Under the pieces are notes generated by a model, which was not told the DNA's origin, ran no database searches, and was given only the letters and a program-made list of their open reading frames with translations. A stretch of 22,249 nucleotides of DNA from a bacterium (GTDB lineage Bacteria; Planctomycetota; J058; JAJDCP01), in NCBI GenBank assembly GCA_030428695.1, contig JAUIEM010000135.1, forward strand, positions 1 to 22,249, read 5' to 3'. Positions 1-7,387 of this stretch are shown piece after piece (the first letter of the stretch is position 1; each line of letters begins with the position of its first letter). The translations under genes and the position numbers were made by a program.

Positions 1-1314
1 GCTGTCGGTCAACGATCCATTTATCCCGTAGGCAATTGTGCCGGTTCCGGCCATCGGTTCGACGCCGCGCGCAATGTCAGGTGCGGCACCGGCGGTTAGC
101 CTGGACGCGTTGCTAAAACTGGATTCCGCCGCTGGCGGTGTGGAATCAGTATTGACCATGTGGTTGTTGCGCACGACGATGCCGGAGCCCTCGATACGAA
201 GGGGCGTGTAAGTATTGTTGTCTAGCAGGCTGTCCTCGATGACATGGCCGGACGAGGTGCCGTCAACCTGATCGAGCCAGAATTGCCATGCCGAAACACT
301 TTCCTGTTTCGTCAGGACCGCCAGCGCCTTCGTCTTGTCGCCGGCCTCCATCCCCATCATCGGCGCCGCCCCGGTCAGCCCCGCGCCGCCGAGGGCCGCG
401 CCGAGCGTCGCGAGCACCGCGTCGAGGGTCGAGGGCGGAATCACGACCGGCGCGCCGGGCAGCTGCAGGCCGACCGGCGCCCCGACCACGTTGCACACGC
501 CGCCGGCGAAGATGTTCGCGACGCCGCCCGCCTGGCAGCCGAAGGTGCCCGCGCCGGTCACTTCGCCCTTGCTGCCCTGGATGGTCAGGGGGCCGCCGGC
601 CTGGAAGCCGACCGCGCCGCCCGCCTTGACCTCGAGGTTCGCGCGCGAGTCGAAGGTGATGTTCCCGGCGGCTTTGATGCTCATGCCCGCCTTCGAGCCG
701 AAGGTCGCGTCGCCGAGCACCTGGATCTCGACCTCCTTGCCGGCGAGGTTCAGTCCTCCGGCAGGGCTGTTGAGCAGGTTGTTGCCGTCGGCGTTGCTCA
801 TCACCACCTTCTTCTCCTCGGTGACGAGGTCGAAGCGGTGCTTCCCGGTCTTGTCGGCGACGGTCAGGCCGCTGTTGTCGTCGAACACGATCATGTGCCC
901 GGAGCGGCTGCGCATGTACTTCTTGTCGTTCTTGCCGTCGGCGTTGAAGGCGGTGTTCGCGTGGCTCTCGGCGTGGCTCGGATCCTCGACGCACTTCGCG
1001 CAGAACACGTCGTGCAGCGACGGGGGGCGGTCCTTCTCGTTCCACAGCACCCCGAGCACGAAGGGCCGGGTGATGTCGCCGTGCTCGAACGCGACCAGGC
1101 ACTCGTCGCCGACCTCGGGCAGGAACCAGAAGCCGCGGCCCTTCCCGGCCATCGGCTGGATCACCCGCGCCCAGTGGCTCTCGAAGCCGTCGCCGAGCCA
1201 CGGCATCAGCAGCTTGACGCGGCCGAGGCTCTCCTCGTCCTGGTTGTTCGAGACCAGGCCGATCGCCAGCCCGGTCATCCGCATCAGGGTGCGGTCGCTC
1301 GTCTGTGGAAGCAT
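1..1314 (-). CDS. VgrG/gpV-like baseplate spike protein, C-terminus cut by window edge
   Basis: The frame is open from ATG at 1314 to the window edge, at least 438 residues. Residues about 14-100 form a gp5/Phage_base_V OB-type domain with the family pattern VGDECLVAFEHGD followed by RPFVLGVLWN. Next come SRSGHMIVFDD and a long run of short beta-rich, glycine-spaced repeats, as in the spike needle of VgrG and phage gpV. No gp27-like hub domain precedes the OB domain, so this is a short gpV-style spike. Such proteins tip the tube of type VI, extracellular contractile or phage-tail injection machines; no other machine part is in view. A GGGGGA stretch lies just before the ATG and suits ribosome binding. 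The last ~100 residues (1-300) have much lower GC and many A/T third positions; they look like a parallel beta-helix and may be a swapped tip or an assembly chimera. The spike assignment is firm, the system type is not. Confidence 0.8.
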   Translation of the reverse strand, partial: MLPQTSDRTLMRMTGLAIGLVSNNQDEESLGRVKLLMPWLGDGFESHWARVIQPMAGKGRGFWFLPEVGDECLVAFEHGDITRPFVLGVLWNEKDRPPSLHDVFCAKCVEDPSHAESHANTAFNADGKNDKKYMRSRSGHMIVFDDNSGLTVADKTGKHRFDLVTEEKKVVMSNADGNNLLNSPAGGLNLAGKEVEIQVLGDATFGSKAGMSIKAAGNITFDSRANLEVKAGGAVGFQAGGPLTIQGSKGEVTGAGTFGCQAGGVANIFAGGVCNVVGAPVGLQLPGAPVVIPPSTLDAVLATLGAALGGAGLTGAAPMMGMEAGDKTKALAVLTKQESVSAWQFWLDQVDGTSSGHVIEDSLLDNNTYTPLRIEGSGIVVRNNHMVNTDSTPPAAESSFSNASRLTAGAAPDIARGVEPMAGTGTIAYGINGSLTDS

Positions 1315-1338
1315 CGGGTCCCCCGTGTCTGCTCCCCT

Positions 1339-1368
1339 ATTGTACCGTGCGCGTCGCGCGTGTGGCAG
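1339..1368 (-). promoter_or_regulatory. Candidate sigma-70 promoter of the spike gene
   Basis: On the minus strand, CTGCCA (1368-1363) and TACAAT (1344-1339) are separated by 18 bases. TACAAT matches five of six bases of the -10 consensus and CTGCCA four of six of the -35 consensus. The predicted start would lie about 15-20 bases before the spike ATG. This is an inference from motif match only. Confidence 0.4.
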
Positions 1369-1445
1369 CCCGGTCCCGATCGGCGTGGCGGGGCAATCCG
1401 CGGGGGAACTTGCTCCGTAACCGCTTCGCCCCCCCTGGAGGCTTC

Positions 1446-1453
1446 GCTATACT
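1446..1453 (+). promoter_or_regulatory. -10 element (TATACT) of the sigma-factor operon, likely leaderless
   Basis: TATACT at 1448-1453 ends eight bases before the sigma-factor ATG at 1462, so transcription would start at or within a few bases of the start codon. The only purine-rich SD-like run, GGAGG at 1437-1441, lies upstream of this -10 and would not be in the transcript. The same nine bases, CGCTATACT, precede the metallophosphoesterase gene at 20577-20585. No convincing -35 box is visible. Confidence 0.45.
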
Positions 1454-1461
1454 GCGCACCC

Positions 1462-2031
1462 ATGGAACCCGTACGACACGGTGTGGCCGGCTCCCCGACG
1501 GACGCGACGGTCTGGTTGGAAGCGCTCGCGCGCGGTGAGGAGAGCGCCCTGGCGGCGCTGTACGACGCCTTCGCCGCGCCGGTCTTCAACCTGTGCGTGC
1601 GGATGCTGCGCGACCGCGGCGCCGCCGAGGACCTGCTGCAGGATGTCTTCCTCGAGGCCTGGCGCCGGGCGGAACGCTACGACGCGGGACGCGGCAACGT
1701 GCTCAGCTGGCTCTTGTGCATGACTCGCAGCCGTGCGCTCGACCGGCTGCGCGCGGAGAAGTCCCGCCAGCGCCGCGAGCGGGCGGTCGGGATCCGCATG
1801 ACCCCGGCCGTCGAGCCGCTCGCCCACGCCTCGCTGCAAGAGGAGGGCGAGCGGGTGCGCGCGGCCTTCGCGACCCTGCCGGAGGCCCGCCGCCGCTGCC
1901 TCGAGCTCGCCTACTTCGAGGGCTTGAGCCAGAGCGAGATCGCCGCCCGCCTCGCGCTCCCGCTCGGGACCGTCAAGACCCACGTCCGCAAAGGTCTGCA
2001 GCGCCTGCGCGTCGAGTTGGGGGCGACCTGA
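1462..2031 (+). CDS. ECF-type RNA polymerase sigma factor
   Basis: The 189-residue product has the two-domain layout of extracytoplasmic-function sigma factors. Region 2 near residues 35-75 contains ALYDAFAAPVFNLC and AAEDLLQDVFLEAWRRA, which bind the -10 element and core polymerase. Region 4 near residues 135-187 contains LPEARRRCLELAYFEGLSQS and the helix-turn-helix continuation EIAARLALPLGTVKTHVRKG, which binds the -35 element. The linker is short and there is no region 1.1 or 3, as expected for ECF factors. The ATG at 1462 is chosen because region 2 begins shortly after it; longer upstream readings run through the divergent promoter area. The stop overlaps the next ATG as TGATG, so the anti-sigma gene is probably translationally coupled. 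The sequence resembles the SigK-like branch. The signal it responds to is unknown. Confidence 0.93.
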   Translation: MEPVRHGVAGSPTDATVWLEALARGEESALAALYDAFAAPVFNLCVRMLRDRGAAEDLLQDVFLEAWRRAERYDAGRGNVLSWLLCMTRSRALDRLRAEKSRQRRERAVGIRMTPAVEPLAHASLQEEGERVRAAFATLPEARRRCLELAYFEGLSQSEIAARLALPLGTVKTHVRKGLQRLRVELGAT

Positions 2032-2909
2032 TGGGCTGTGCCTTCGACGACACCTGCACCGCCTTCGCGCTCGACGCCCTCGAGCCCGAGGAGGCCCGCG
2101 CCTTCGCGGCGCATCTGCCGGGCTGCGCGGACTGCAGCGACGCCGTGGCGCGAGCCCGCGCCGACCTGGCGGCCGTCGCCTCCAGCGCGCCGCCCGCGCC
2201 GCTGCCCGCAGGCGGCTTCGCGCGCCTGGCCGAGCGCTTCGCGCAGCGGCGGAAGGCGGCGGAGCGGGGCTCGGTGGTGCTGGTCGCCGAGTGCTTCCAG
2301 CGCGACTTCCTCGGACCCCTCGCCGCCGACGAGCGGCCGCCGCGCACCCACGTCGGCACGGAGGCCGTCGGCCGCGTGCTCGGGGACGATCCGCAGAGCG
2401 GGGCTCTCGCCGCCCTGCTCGAGGCGTTCGCGGCGCGGCTCGGGCGCGACACCCGGCACAGCCTGCTGCACGTCATCGACTTCCACGAGCGGGATGATCC
2501 GGCGACCGCGGAGCACTTCGCGGCGCTCCTGCCCCACTGCCTGGCCGGCGAGCCCGGCGCGCGCCTGCTCGCGCCGCTGGCCGGGCTGTGGAACGCGCCG
2601 GGCAGCCAGGTCGCCGAGCTCGAGGACTGTCAGGGCGCGGCGCTGCTCGACCTCCTGCGGCAGGTCGCTCGCGGGCATCCGGACCCCCGCCGCAGCAAGT
2701 ACGCCTTCATCGGCGCGATGACCGAGCACAACCTCGGCTACCACGCGCGCAAGGCCCGCCAGCTCGAGGCCCGGGCCGCGCTCTGCCCGGCCTTCTGCGC
2801 CGCCTCCGATCCCGCGCGGCAGGAGCCGGCCCTGCAGGCCCTCGCGACGCGCTACGGGGTCGAGATCCTGCCGGATGGCGACGCGCTCGCCGAGTGGCTG
2901 GAGCTGTGA
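2031..2909 (+). CDS. Zinc-finger anti-sigma protein fused to an isochorismatase-like domain
   Basis: The 292-residue protein starts at the ATG overlapping the sigma stop (TGATG). Residues 1-50 are a ZAS-type anti-sigma domain with the hallmark H28-x3-C32-x2-C35 (HLPGCADC), which usually clamps the cognate sigma factor. Residues about 80-290 resemble the isochorismatase/cysteine hydrolase fold: LVAECFQRDFLGPL matches the first strand, LLHVIDFHERDD the second, and HCLAGEPGARLL the HC-x-G-x-xG block. The final block reads AMTEHNLGYHARKA, with Asn234 where the nucleophilic cysteine is expected in active members. I see no membrane segment, so the protein should be cytosolic. I infer that the hydrolase-like domain senses a small ligand or redox state and releases the sigma factor, without catalysis. 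The ZAS motif and gene position are clear; the fold assignment is fairly confident, the sensing role is a guess. Confidence 0.85.
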   Translation: MGCAFDDTCTAFALDALEPEEARAFAAHLPGCADCSDAVARARADLAAVASSAPPAPLPAGGFARLAERFAQRRKAAERGSVVLVAECFQRDFLGPLAADERPPRTHVGTEAVGRVLGDDPQSGALAALLEAFAARLGRDTRHSLLHVIDFHERDDPATAEHFAALLPHCLAGEPGARLLAPLAGLWNAPGSQVAELEDCQGAALLDLLRQVARGHPDPRRSKYAFIGAMTEHNLGYHARKARQLEARAALCPAFCAASDPARQEPALQALATRYGVEILPDGDALAEWLEL

Positions 2910-2922
2910 GGGGCGCGGGCGG

Positions 2923-4206
2923 GTGACGGCGGACGTCGGAGCCTTCGGTCGCGTCTCCCCCCGTCCATCGAGGTGGAGGAAGCTCCGCGTCGCGGTGTTC
3001 GTCGACAGCTTCCCCTGCATCTCCGAGCCCTTCATCCTCAACCAGCTGACCGGGCTGCTCGACCGCGGCCACGCCGTGCGGATCTTCGCCCGGCGCCGGC
3101 GCGGTCCGCGGCACCGCCAGCCCGATGTGCTCCGCTACGGGCTCGAGGCACGGACGACCTGGCTGACCCCGGGGCGCGGCCGGATCGGTCGCATCGCGGA
3201 GGCCCTGGGCCTGATCGGGCAGGGCGGATGGGGGTCGCCTCGCGGCCGGCGGCTCGCCGCGTCGCTGCTGCGGGACTTCCTCCGCAGAGGCGCGAACAAG
3301 CTCGACGGGCTGCGGGTCGCATCCCACGGCCGCCACGGCCCCTTCGACATCGTCCACTGTCAGTACCTGACCCTCGGCCGCCATGTGTTGCCCTGGAGGC
3401 GCGCGGGCCTGCTCGAGGGCAGGCTGCTCTGCTCCGTGCGCGGGCACGACATCAGCGATCCGCGGGCGGTCGGCGCAGGGTACGCCGCGCTGTTCGCCGC
3501 CTGCGCACGGGTCCTGCCGGTCGGCGCCAACCTCGCGCGGCTGGTCCGGGCGCACGGCTGCCCGCCGGAGAAGATCGAGGTGCTGCACTCGGCCATCGAC
3601 CTCGGGCGCTTCCCCTTCGCCGCGCGCCGGAAGCGGGAGGGCCCGCTGCGGTTGCTCAGCGTCGGACGCCTGATGCCGCTCAAAGGGCTGGCGGACGGTA
3701 TCGAAGCGGCCGGCCTGCTGCGCGACGCCGGGCTCCCTCTCACCTACCGCATCGTCGGCGAGGGCCCGCAGCGCCCGGCGCTCGAGGAGCTGATCCGCCA
3801 GCGCGGGCTGCGCGCGCAGGTCGAGCTGCTCGGCGCCCTGAACCACGCGGCCCTGCCCCCGCTGCTCGCCCGCTCCGACGTGCTGCTGACCCCGAGCGTG
3901 ACACCCCGCGCGGGCAACCAGGAGGGCATCCCCAACGTCCTCAAGGAGGCGCTCGCCTCCGGTCTGCCGGTCATCGCGACCCGCCACGGCGGCATCCCCG
4001 AGCTCGTCGAGCACGACGTCGGCGGCCTGCTGGTCCCCGAGCGCGACCCCGCGGCCCTCGCCGCCGCGGTGCGCCGCCTGTGCGAGGAGCCGGAGCTCGG
4101 GCCGCGGCTCGCCCGGGCCGGGCGCGCGAAGGTCGAGGCGGAGTTCGCCAAGGAGGCGCTGAACGACCGTCTCGAGGCGCTCTACCTCGAGGTGGCGCGG
4201 GCCTGA
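2923..4206 (+). CDS. GT4-family glycosyltransferase (WcaL/AmsK-like)
   Basis: The product of about 427 residues has the GT-B layout of family 4 retaining glycosyltransferases. The N-terminal Rossmann domain begins with RVAVFVDSFPCISEPFILNQ, typical of exopolysaccharide enzymes like colanic-acid WcaL, and continues with GLLDRGHAVRIFARRR. The C-terminal domain has LLSVGRLMPLKGLADGIEA, then EGIPNVLKEALASGLPVIAT and GGIPELVEHDVGGLLVPERD, the sugar-nucleotide-binding E-x7-E region. Likely role: adding a sugar to a lipid-linked or surface polysaccharide at the inner membrane; donor and acceptor cannot be read. I chose GTG at 2923 because GAGGGG sits nine bases upstream, 13 bases after the anti-sigma stop; an ATG at 2875 inside the previous gene is the alternative. 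The short gap suggests co-transcription with the sigma/anti-sigma pair. It ends three bases from the convergent rarA stop. Confidence 0.9.
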   Translation: MTADVGAFGRVSPRPSRWRKLRVAVFVDSFPCISEPFILNQLTGLLDRGHAVRIFARRRRGPRHRQPDVLRYGLEARTTWLTPGRGRIGRIAEALGLIGQGGWGSPRGRRLAASLLRDFLRRGANKLDGLRVASHGRHGPFDIVHCQYLTLGRHVLPWRRAGLLEGRLLCSVRGHDISDPRAVGAGYAALFAACARVLPVGANLARLVRAHGCPPEKIEVLHSAIDLGRFPFAARRKREGPLRLLSVGRLMPLKGLADGIEAAGLLRDAGLPLTYRIVGEGPQRPALEELIRQRGLRAQVELLGALNHAALPPLLARSDVLLTPSVTPRAGNQEGIPNVLKEALASGLPVIATRHGGIPELVEHDVGGLLVPERDPAALAAAVRRLCEEPELGPRLARAGRAKVEAEFAKEALNDRLEALYLEVARA

Positions 4207-4209
4207 CGA

Positions 4210-5547
4210 TCAGCGCTTCCAGCGGAAGGTCGCGCTCTGCACCAGCTCGAGCGCTCCCTGGCGGGCGAGCGCGCGCACGCAGCGCACGACCAGGGGCCGC
4301 GCCAGGCCGAGGTCCGCGCCGAGGGCCGCGCTGTCCAGGGTGCCCTCGCCGAGCTCCCGCAGCTTCCCCGCGACCGCTTCGAGCGCACGCGGAGGGGGAC
4401 CGGAGGAGGGCAGGAAGCGCGTCCCCCGCAGCGGCTCCGGCAGGAACTCCTGGCGGACCTCGGGCCGGTCGTGGGTGTAGACGTAGCCCTCCCCGCCGCT
4501 GCCGCGCAGGTGGGCAGGCACCGGGTGGTCGCCGCCGCGCTTGAGGGTGTCGAGCACCGCGTCGAGGGCGGCGTAGGCGGCGTTGCTCTTCGGCGCGCGG
4601 GCGACGTACACGGTGGCCTGGGCGAGGGCGATGCGGCCCTCGGGCATGCCGACCCGCTCGACGACCTGCCAGGCGCTGAGGGCCTGGACCAGCGCCTGGG
4701 GATCGGCGAGGCCGACGTCCTCGCTCGCGCACACGGTCAGCCGCCGGCAGATGAACAGGGGATCCTCCCCTGCCCGCAACATCTTCCCGAGGTAGTACAG
4801 GGCCGCGTCCGCGTCGGAGCCGCGCAGGCTCTTCTGGAAGGCCGACGCGCAGTCGTAGTGGCCCGCCCCGCGCTCGAAGCCGTCCGCCGCTTCCGGCACC
4901 AGGGCGCGCACCGCCGCCGCGCTCAGCGGTCCCTGGCCGAGCCGCGCCGCGACCTCGAGGCCGTTCAGGGCCCGGCGCAGGTCGCCGCCGGCGCTGCGCG
5001 CGAGCCACTGCAGGGCCTCGGGCTCGACCTCGAGCGCCGGAAGCTCGCGGGCGGCGATCTCCCGGAGCCGGGCGGCGATGACCTCCTCGCGCACCGGCTC
5101 GAGGGCGAAGATCGTGCAGCGCGAGCGCAGGGCGCGGTTGACGCGGAAGCCGGGGTTCTCGGTCGTCGCGCCGATCAGGATCAGCAGCCCGGACTCGACG
5201 TGCGGCAACACCGCGTCCTGCTGCGACTTCGAGAAGCGGTGGATCTCGTCGATGAACAGCACGCTCGGCGTCGGCCGCGCCCGCTCGGCGTCCCGCGCCG
5301 CCTCGCGCAGGGCGGCGACGCCGACCGAGACCGCGCTGAGCTCGACGAAGCGGGCCTCGACCGCACGCGCCAGCGCGCGGGCCAGGGTGGTCTTGCCGCA
5401 GCCGGGGGGACCCCACAGGAGGAGCGAGGGCAGCACCCCGCGCTCGACGCACAGGCGCAGCGGCCGGCCCGGACCGAGCAGCGCCTCCTGGCCGACGATG
5501 CCGTCGATCGTCGTCGGGCGCACGCGGTCAGCGAGAGGGGATGCCAT
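4210..5547 (-). CDS. rarA: Replication-associated recombination protein A (AAA+ ATPase, MgsA/RarA)
   Basis: The 445-residue protein matches the usual RarA length of about 447. It opens with MASPLADRVRPTTIDGIVGQ, the typical N-terminal signature. The AAA+ core shows Walker A GPPGCGKT at residues 46-53, Walker B LFIDEIHRF near 100, and sensor 1 GATTENPGF near 125. The C-terminal part carries the family's tetramerisation and DNA-binding region with ALYYLGKMLRAGEDPLFICR and the late VYTHDRPE motif. RarA acts at stalled replication forks and is related to clamp-loader subunits and RuvB. The start at 5547 has GGAAG about seven bases upstream. It diverges from the L7/L12-like gene across a short gap with one shared TATA-like sequence, and converges on the glycosyltransferase with three bases between stops, too short for a separate intrinsic terminator. 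Confidence 0.95.
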   Translation of the reverse strand: MASPLADRVRPTTIDGIVGQEALLGPGRPLRLCVERGVLPSLLLWGPPGCGKTTLARALARAVEARFVELSAVSVGVAALREAARDAERARPTPSVLFIDEIHRFSKSQQDAVLPHVESGLLILIGATTENPGFRVNRALRSRCTIFALEPVREEVIAARLREIAARELPALEVEPEALQWLARSAGGDLRRALNGLEVAARLGQGPLSAAAVRALVPEAADGFERGAGHYDCASAFQKSLRGSDADAALYYLGKMLRAGEDPLFICRRLTVCASEDVGLADPQALVQALSAWQVVERVGMPEGRIALAQATVYVARAPKSNAAYAALDAVLDTLKRGGDHPVPAHLRGSGGEGYVYTHDRPEVRQEFLPEPLRGTRFLPSSGPPPRALEAVAGKLRELGEGTLDSAALGADLGLARPLVVRCVRALARQGALELVQSATFRWKR

Positions 5548-5588
5548 CGTCCGCTTCCAGACAAGCCGCCGGACCGGGCGGGAGATTT

Positions 5589-5597
5589 GGTATAACG
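5589..5597. promoter_or_regulatory. Shared TATA-like -10 between divergent genes
   Basis: GGTATAAC reads TATAAC on the plus strand (5591-5596), towards the L7/L12-like gene, and GTTATACC on the minus strand, towards rarA. It is the only AT-rich patch in the 111-base divergent gap. The plus-strand start codon at 5659 is about 55 bases downstream and the rarA start about 40 bases away. No clear -35 box is seen on either side. Confidence 0.35.
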
Positions 5598-5658
5598 AAG
5601 CGGGGTTGGTGTCCGTCGGGGCGCAGTCCGCCGCCGTCCATTCGAGGAGAGACCCGCC

Positions 5659-6084
5659 ATGTCCGAGCCTTCCCAGGATGATGATGGACTGGCGGAAGTC
5701 AAGAAGCTCGCGGCGGCGGGCAAGAAGATCGAGGCGATCAAGGTCTACCGCGAGCGCACCGGCTGCAGCCTGCGGGAGGCCAAGGCGGCGGTCGAGGCGC
5801 TCGCTGCGCCGCCGTCCTCCAGGGGCGATGAGAGGCTGGCGGAGGTCAGGGAGCTCGCGGCGGCGGGTCACAAGATCGAGGCGATCAAGGTCTACCGCGC
5901 ACGCACCGGCTGCAGCCTGAGCGAGGCCAAGACCTTCGTCGACGGGCTCCATACACCGCAGCCCGAGGAGCCGAGCGCGAACCCGTTGACCTCCGGCGAG
6001 CCGCTGCCGCTGTTGATGCTCGGCGTCGTGGTGGCGCTGATGTTCCTCGCCGCCTGGGTCGTGCAGTCGCTGCTCGGTTCGTGA
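5659..6084 (+). CDS. Tail-anchored protein with two ribosomal L7/L12 C-terminal-like repeats
   Basis: The 141-residue protein has two near-identical modules, residues 11-48 and 60-97, of which 29 of 38 positions are identical. Each contains KIEAIKVYR followed by RTGCSL and EAK, the pattern of the bL12 C-terminal domain that in the ribosome recruits translation GTPases (compare KIxVIKxVRExTGLGLKEAK). After a proline-rich linker, residues about 115-137 form one hydrophobic helix (LLMLGVVVALMFLAAWVVQS) with a very short tail, so the protein is probably anchored by its C-terminus with the repeats in the cytoplasm. There is no ribosomal-type N-terminal dimerisation domain, so it is not bL12 itself. 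GAGGAGA lies about ten bases before ATG 5659. The role is unknown; membrane recruitment of a partner is an inference. Confidence 0.85.
   Translation: MSEPSQDDDGLAEVKKLAAAGKKIEAIKVYRERTGCSLREAKAAVEALAAPPSSRGDERLAEVRELAAAGHKIEAIKVYRARTGCSLSEAKTFVDGLHTPQPEEPSANPLTSGEPLPLLMLGVVVALMFLAAWVVQSLLGS
5689..5949 (+). repeat. In-gene tandem duplication of an L7/L12-like module
   Basis: Two 114-base copies, 5689-5802 and 5836-5949, are offset by 147 bases (49 codons). A block beginning ATCGAGGCGATCAAGGTCTA is identical at 5728 and 5875. The high nucleotide identity, including silent positions, points to a fairly recent internal duplication. Confidence 0.85.
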
Positions 6085-6086
6085 AC

Positions 6087-6127
6087 GCGCCCGGCGCCCG
6101 GTCCCGCAGGCCGCGGATTCCGGGCGC
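6087..6127 (+). promoter_or_regulatory. GC-rich hairpin in front of the DUF1444-like gene
   Basis: GCGCCCGG occurs twice (6087-6094 and 6094-6101), and either copy can pair perfectly with CCGGGCGC at 6120-6127. The hairpin ends four bases before the GGAG ribosome-binding sequence at 6131-6134. It may act as a partial terminator or mRNA stability element between the two genes; there is no T run. Confidence 0.35.
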
Positions 6128-6139
6128 AGAGGAGATCCG

Positions 6140-7375
6140 ATGTACAGCTCCCTCGATCGCGTCGACATCGTCCTCGAGGACGACGACGGGGGCTGCGTGC
6201 TCTTGCAGACCGAGCACCGCACCGCCGACGAGATCGAGGCCGAGCCCGAGCTGAGCACCCTGTTCCTGCTCGCCCGCGTGATCAACCCGCGGCGCTTCGG
6301 CACCGAAGAGCACGGTCCCGCCCGCGTCCGCGTCGCCTGTCAGCACGAGCCGGGGACGCGGGTGCGGCACCTGCTCGCCAGCGCCGGCGTCGAGCTGCAG
6401 GTGCTGCCGGACGGCGAGCCCTCGGTCCCGGTCGAGGGCGAGGCCGTCGACCTCGCCGACCTCGCCGACGCGGCCTTCGCCGGGCTCTCCCGCCGGGTCC
6501 TCGCGCGGGAGGACCTGCCGCTGTCCCGCGACGGGCTCGGCACCTTCGAGGATCGGCTGAGCGAGCGCGCCCTGACGCCGGAGCTCGAGATCGAGTGGTG
6601 GACCGCGGTCGCCGAGCTCGCGGCGCTGACCGGCGAGCTGCTGCGGGGCCTGTTCGGGGGACGCTGGATCGACGATCCGCAGCGCTTCTCCACCCTGCCC
6701 TTCGTCTTCCAGCTCGAGGACGGGGCGAACCTGATCAACGTCGCGGACAAGGCGCGGCGCTTCCTCGAGCTCGGGCCGCGGCAGAGCCCGCGCCACCTGC
6801 TGACGATGGCCGAGGACGCCGAGGAGCCGAGCGGTCCGCTGCTTCCCAACCTCAAGGCCCCCGACTGGCCGCAGCGCGAGCTGGTGGTCTGCCAGCCGCT
6901 GGTCGACGAGGGGGACTGGAAGCCCGGCGAGCTGCCGCTGATCGCCTACGGCAATGACCGGCCGCACACCTTCGGCCTGCTCCACAAGAACTCGCTGCCC
7001 GCGCCGGATCTGCCCGCGCTGCGCAAGGAGGCGATCGCCAACCTCGCCCAGGTCGGGGTCGCGGTCGAGGAGCTCGAGGTGCTCGGCCTGCGGCTGCGGG
7101 TGATCCACGACAGCTACTTCGCGGCCGAGAAGATCCTCGACCGGGACTTCATGCGCTCCCTGGCGGTGCTGCTCGACGCGCAGATGCTCGCGGTCGCGAT
7201 CCCGCGCAAGTGCATGATGGTCGTCGCCGACGCGACCCAGTCGGACATCCCGAAGCTGGTCGCGATCGCCCGCGGCAAGTTCGCGGAGGACGCCGAAGAG
7301 CCGGCGCTGGTGCCGACGGTCTTCCTGCTGCACGACGGGCTGATCGCGGGCAAGATCGAGGCGGCCGGGGAGTAG
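6140..7375 (+). CDS. DUF1444-like (YtpQ-type) protein with an extra N-terminal domain
   Basis: The 411-residue soluble protein has no signal peptide or membrane segment. Residues 1-110 form an acidic domain I do not recognise, opening MYSSLDRVDIVLEDDDGGCV and containing LSTLFLLARVINPRRFG. From about residue 130 it resembles the DUF1444/UPF0354 (YtpQ) fold: LPFVFQLEDGANLINVADKA, later LPLIAYGNDRPHTFGLLHKN, then the alpha/beta end section DRDFMRSLAVLLDAQMLAVA with PTVFLLHDGLIAGKIE. The family has no established biochemical function. The start is supported by GGAG five bases before ATG. It sits between the L7/L12-like gene and a zinc-ribbon gene with gaps of 55 and 12 bases, so all three are probably one transcript. 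The CDS is certain; the family call is moderate. Confidence 0.88.
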   Translation: MYSSLDRVDIVLEDDDGGCVLLQTEHRTADEIEAEPELSTLFLLARVINPRRFGTEEHGPARVRVACQHEPGTRVRHLLASAGVELQVLPDGEPSVPVEGEAVDLADLADAAFAGLSRRVLAREDLPLSRDGLGTFEDRLSERALTPELEIEWWTAVAELAALTGELLRGLFGGRWIDDPQRFSTLPFVFQLEDGANLINVADKARRFLELGPRQSPRHLLTMAEDAEEPSGPLLPNLKAPDWPQRELVVCQPLVDEGDWKPGELPLIAYGNDRPHTFGLLHKNSLPAPDLPALRKEAIANLAQVGVAVEELEVLGLRLRVIHDSYFAAEKILDRDFMRSLAVLLDAQMLAVAIPRKCMMVVADATQSDIPKLVAIARGKFAEDAEEPALVPTVFLLHDGLIAGKIEAAGE

Positions 7376-7387
7376 GAGGAACCGGGG

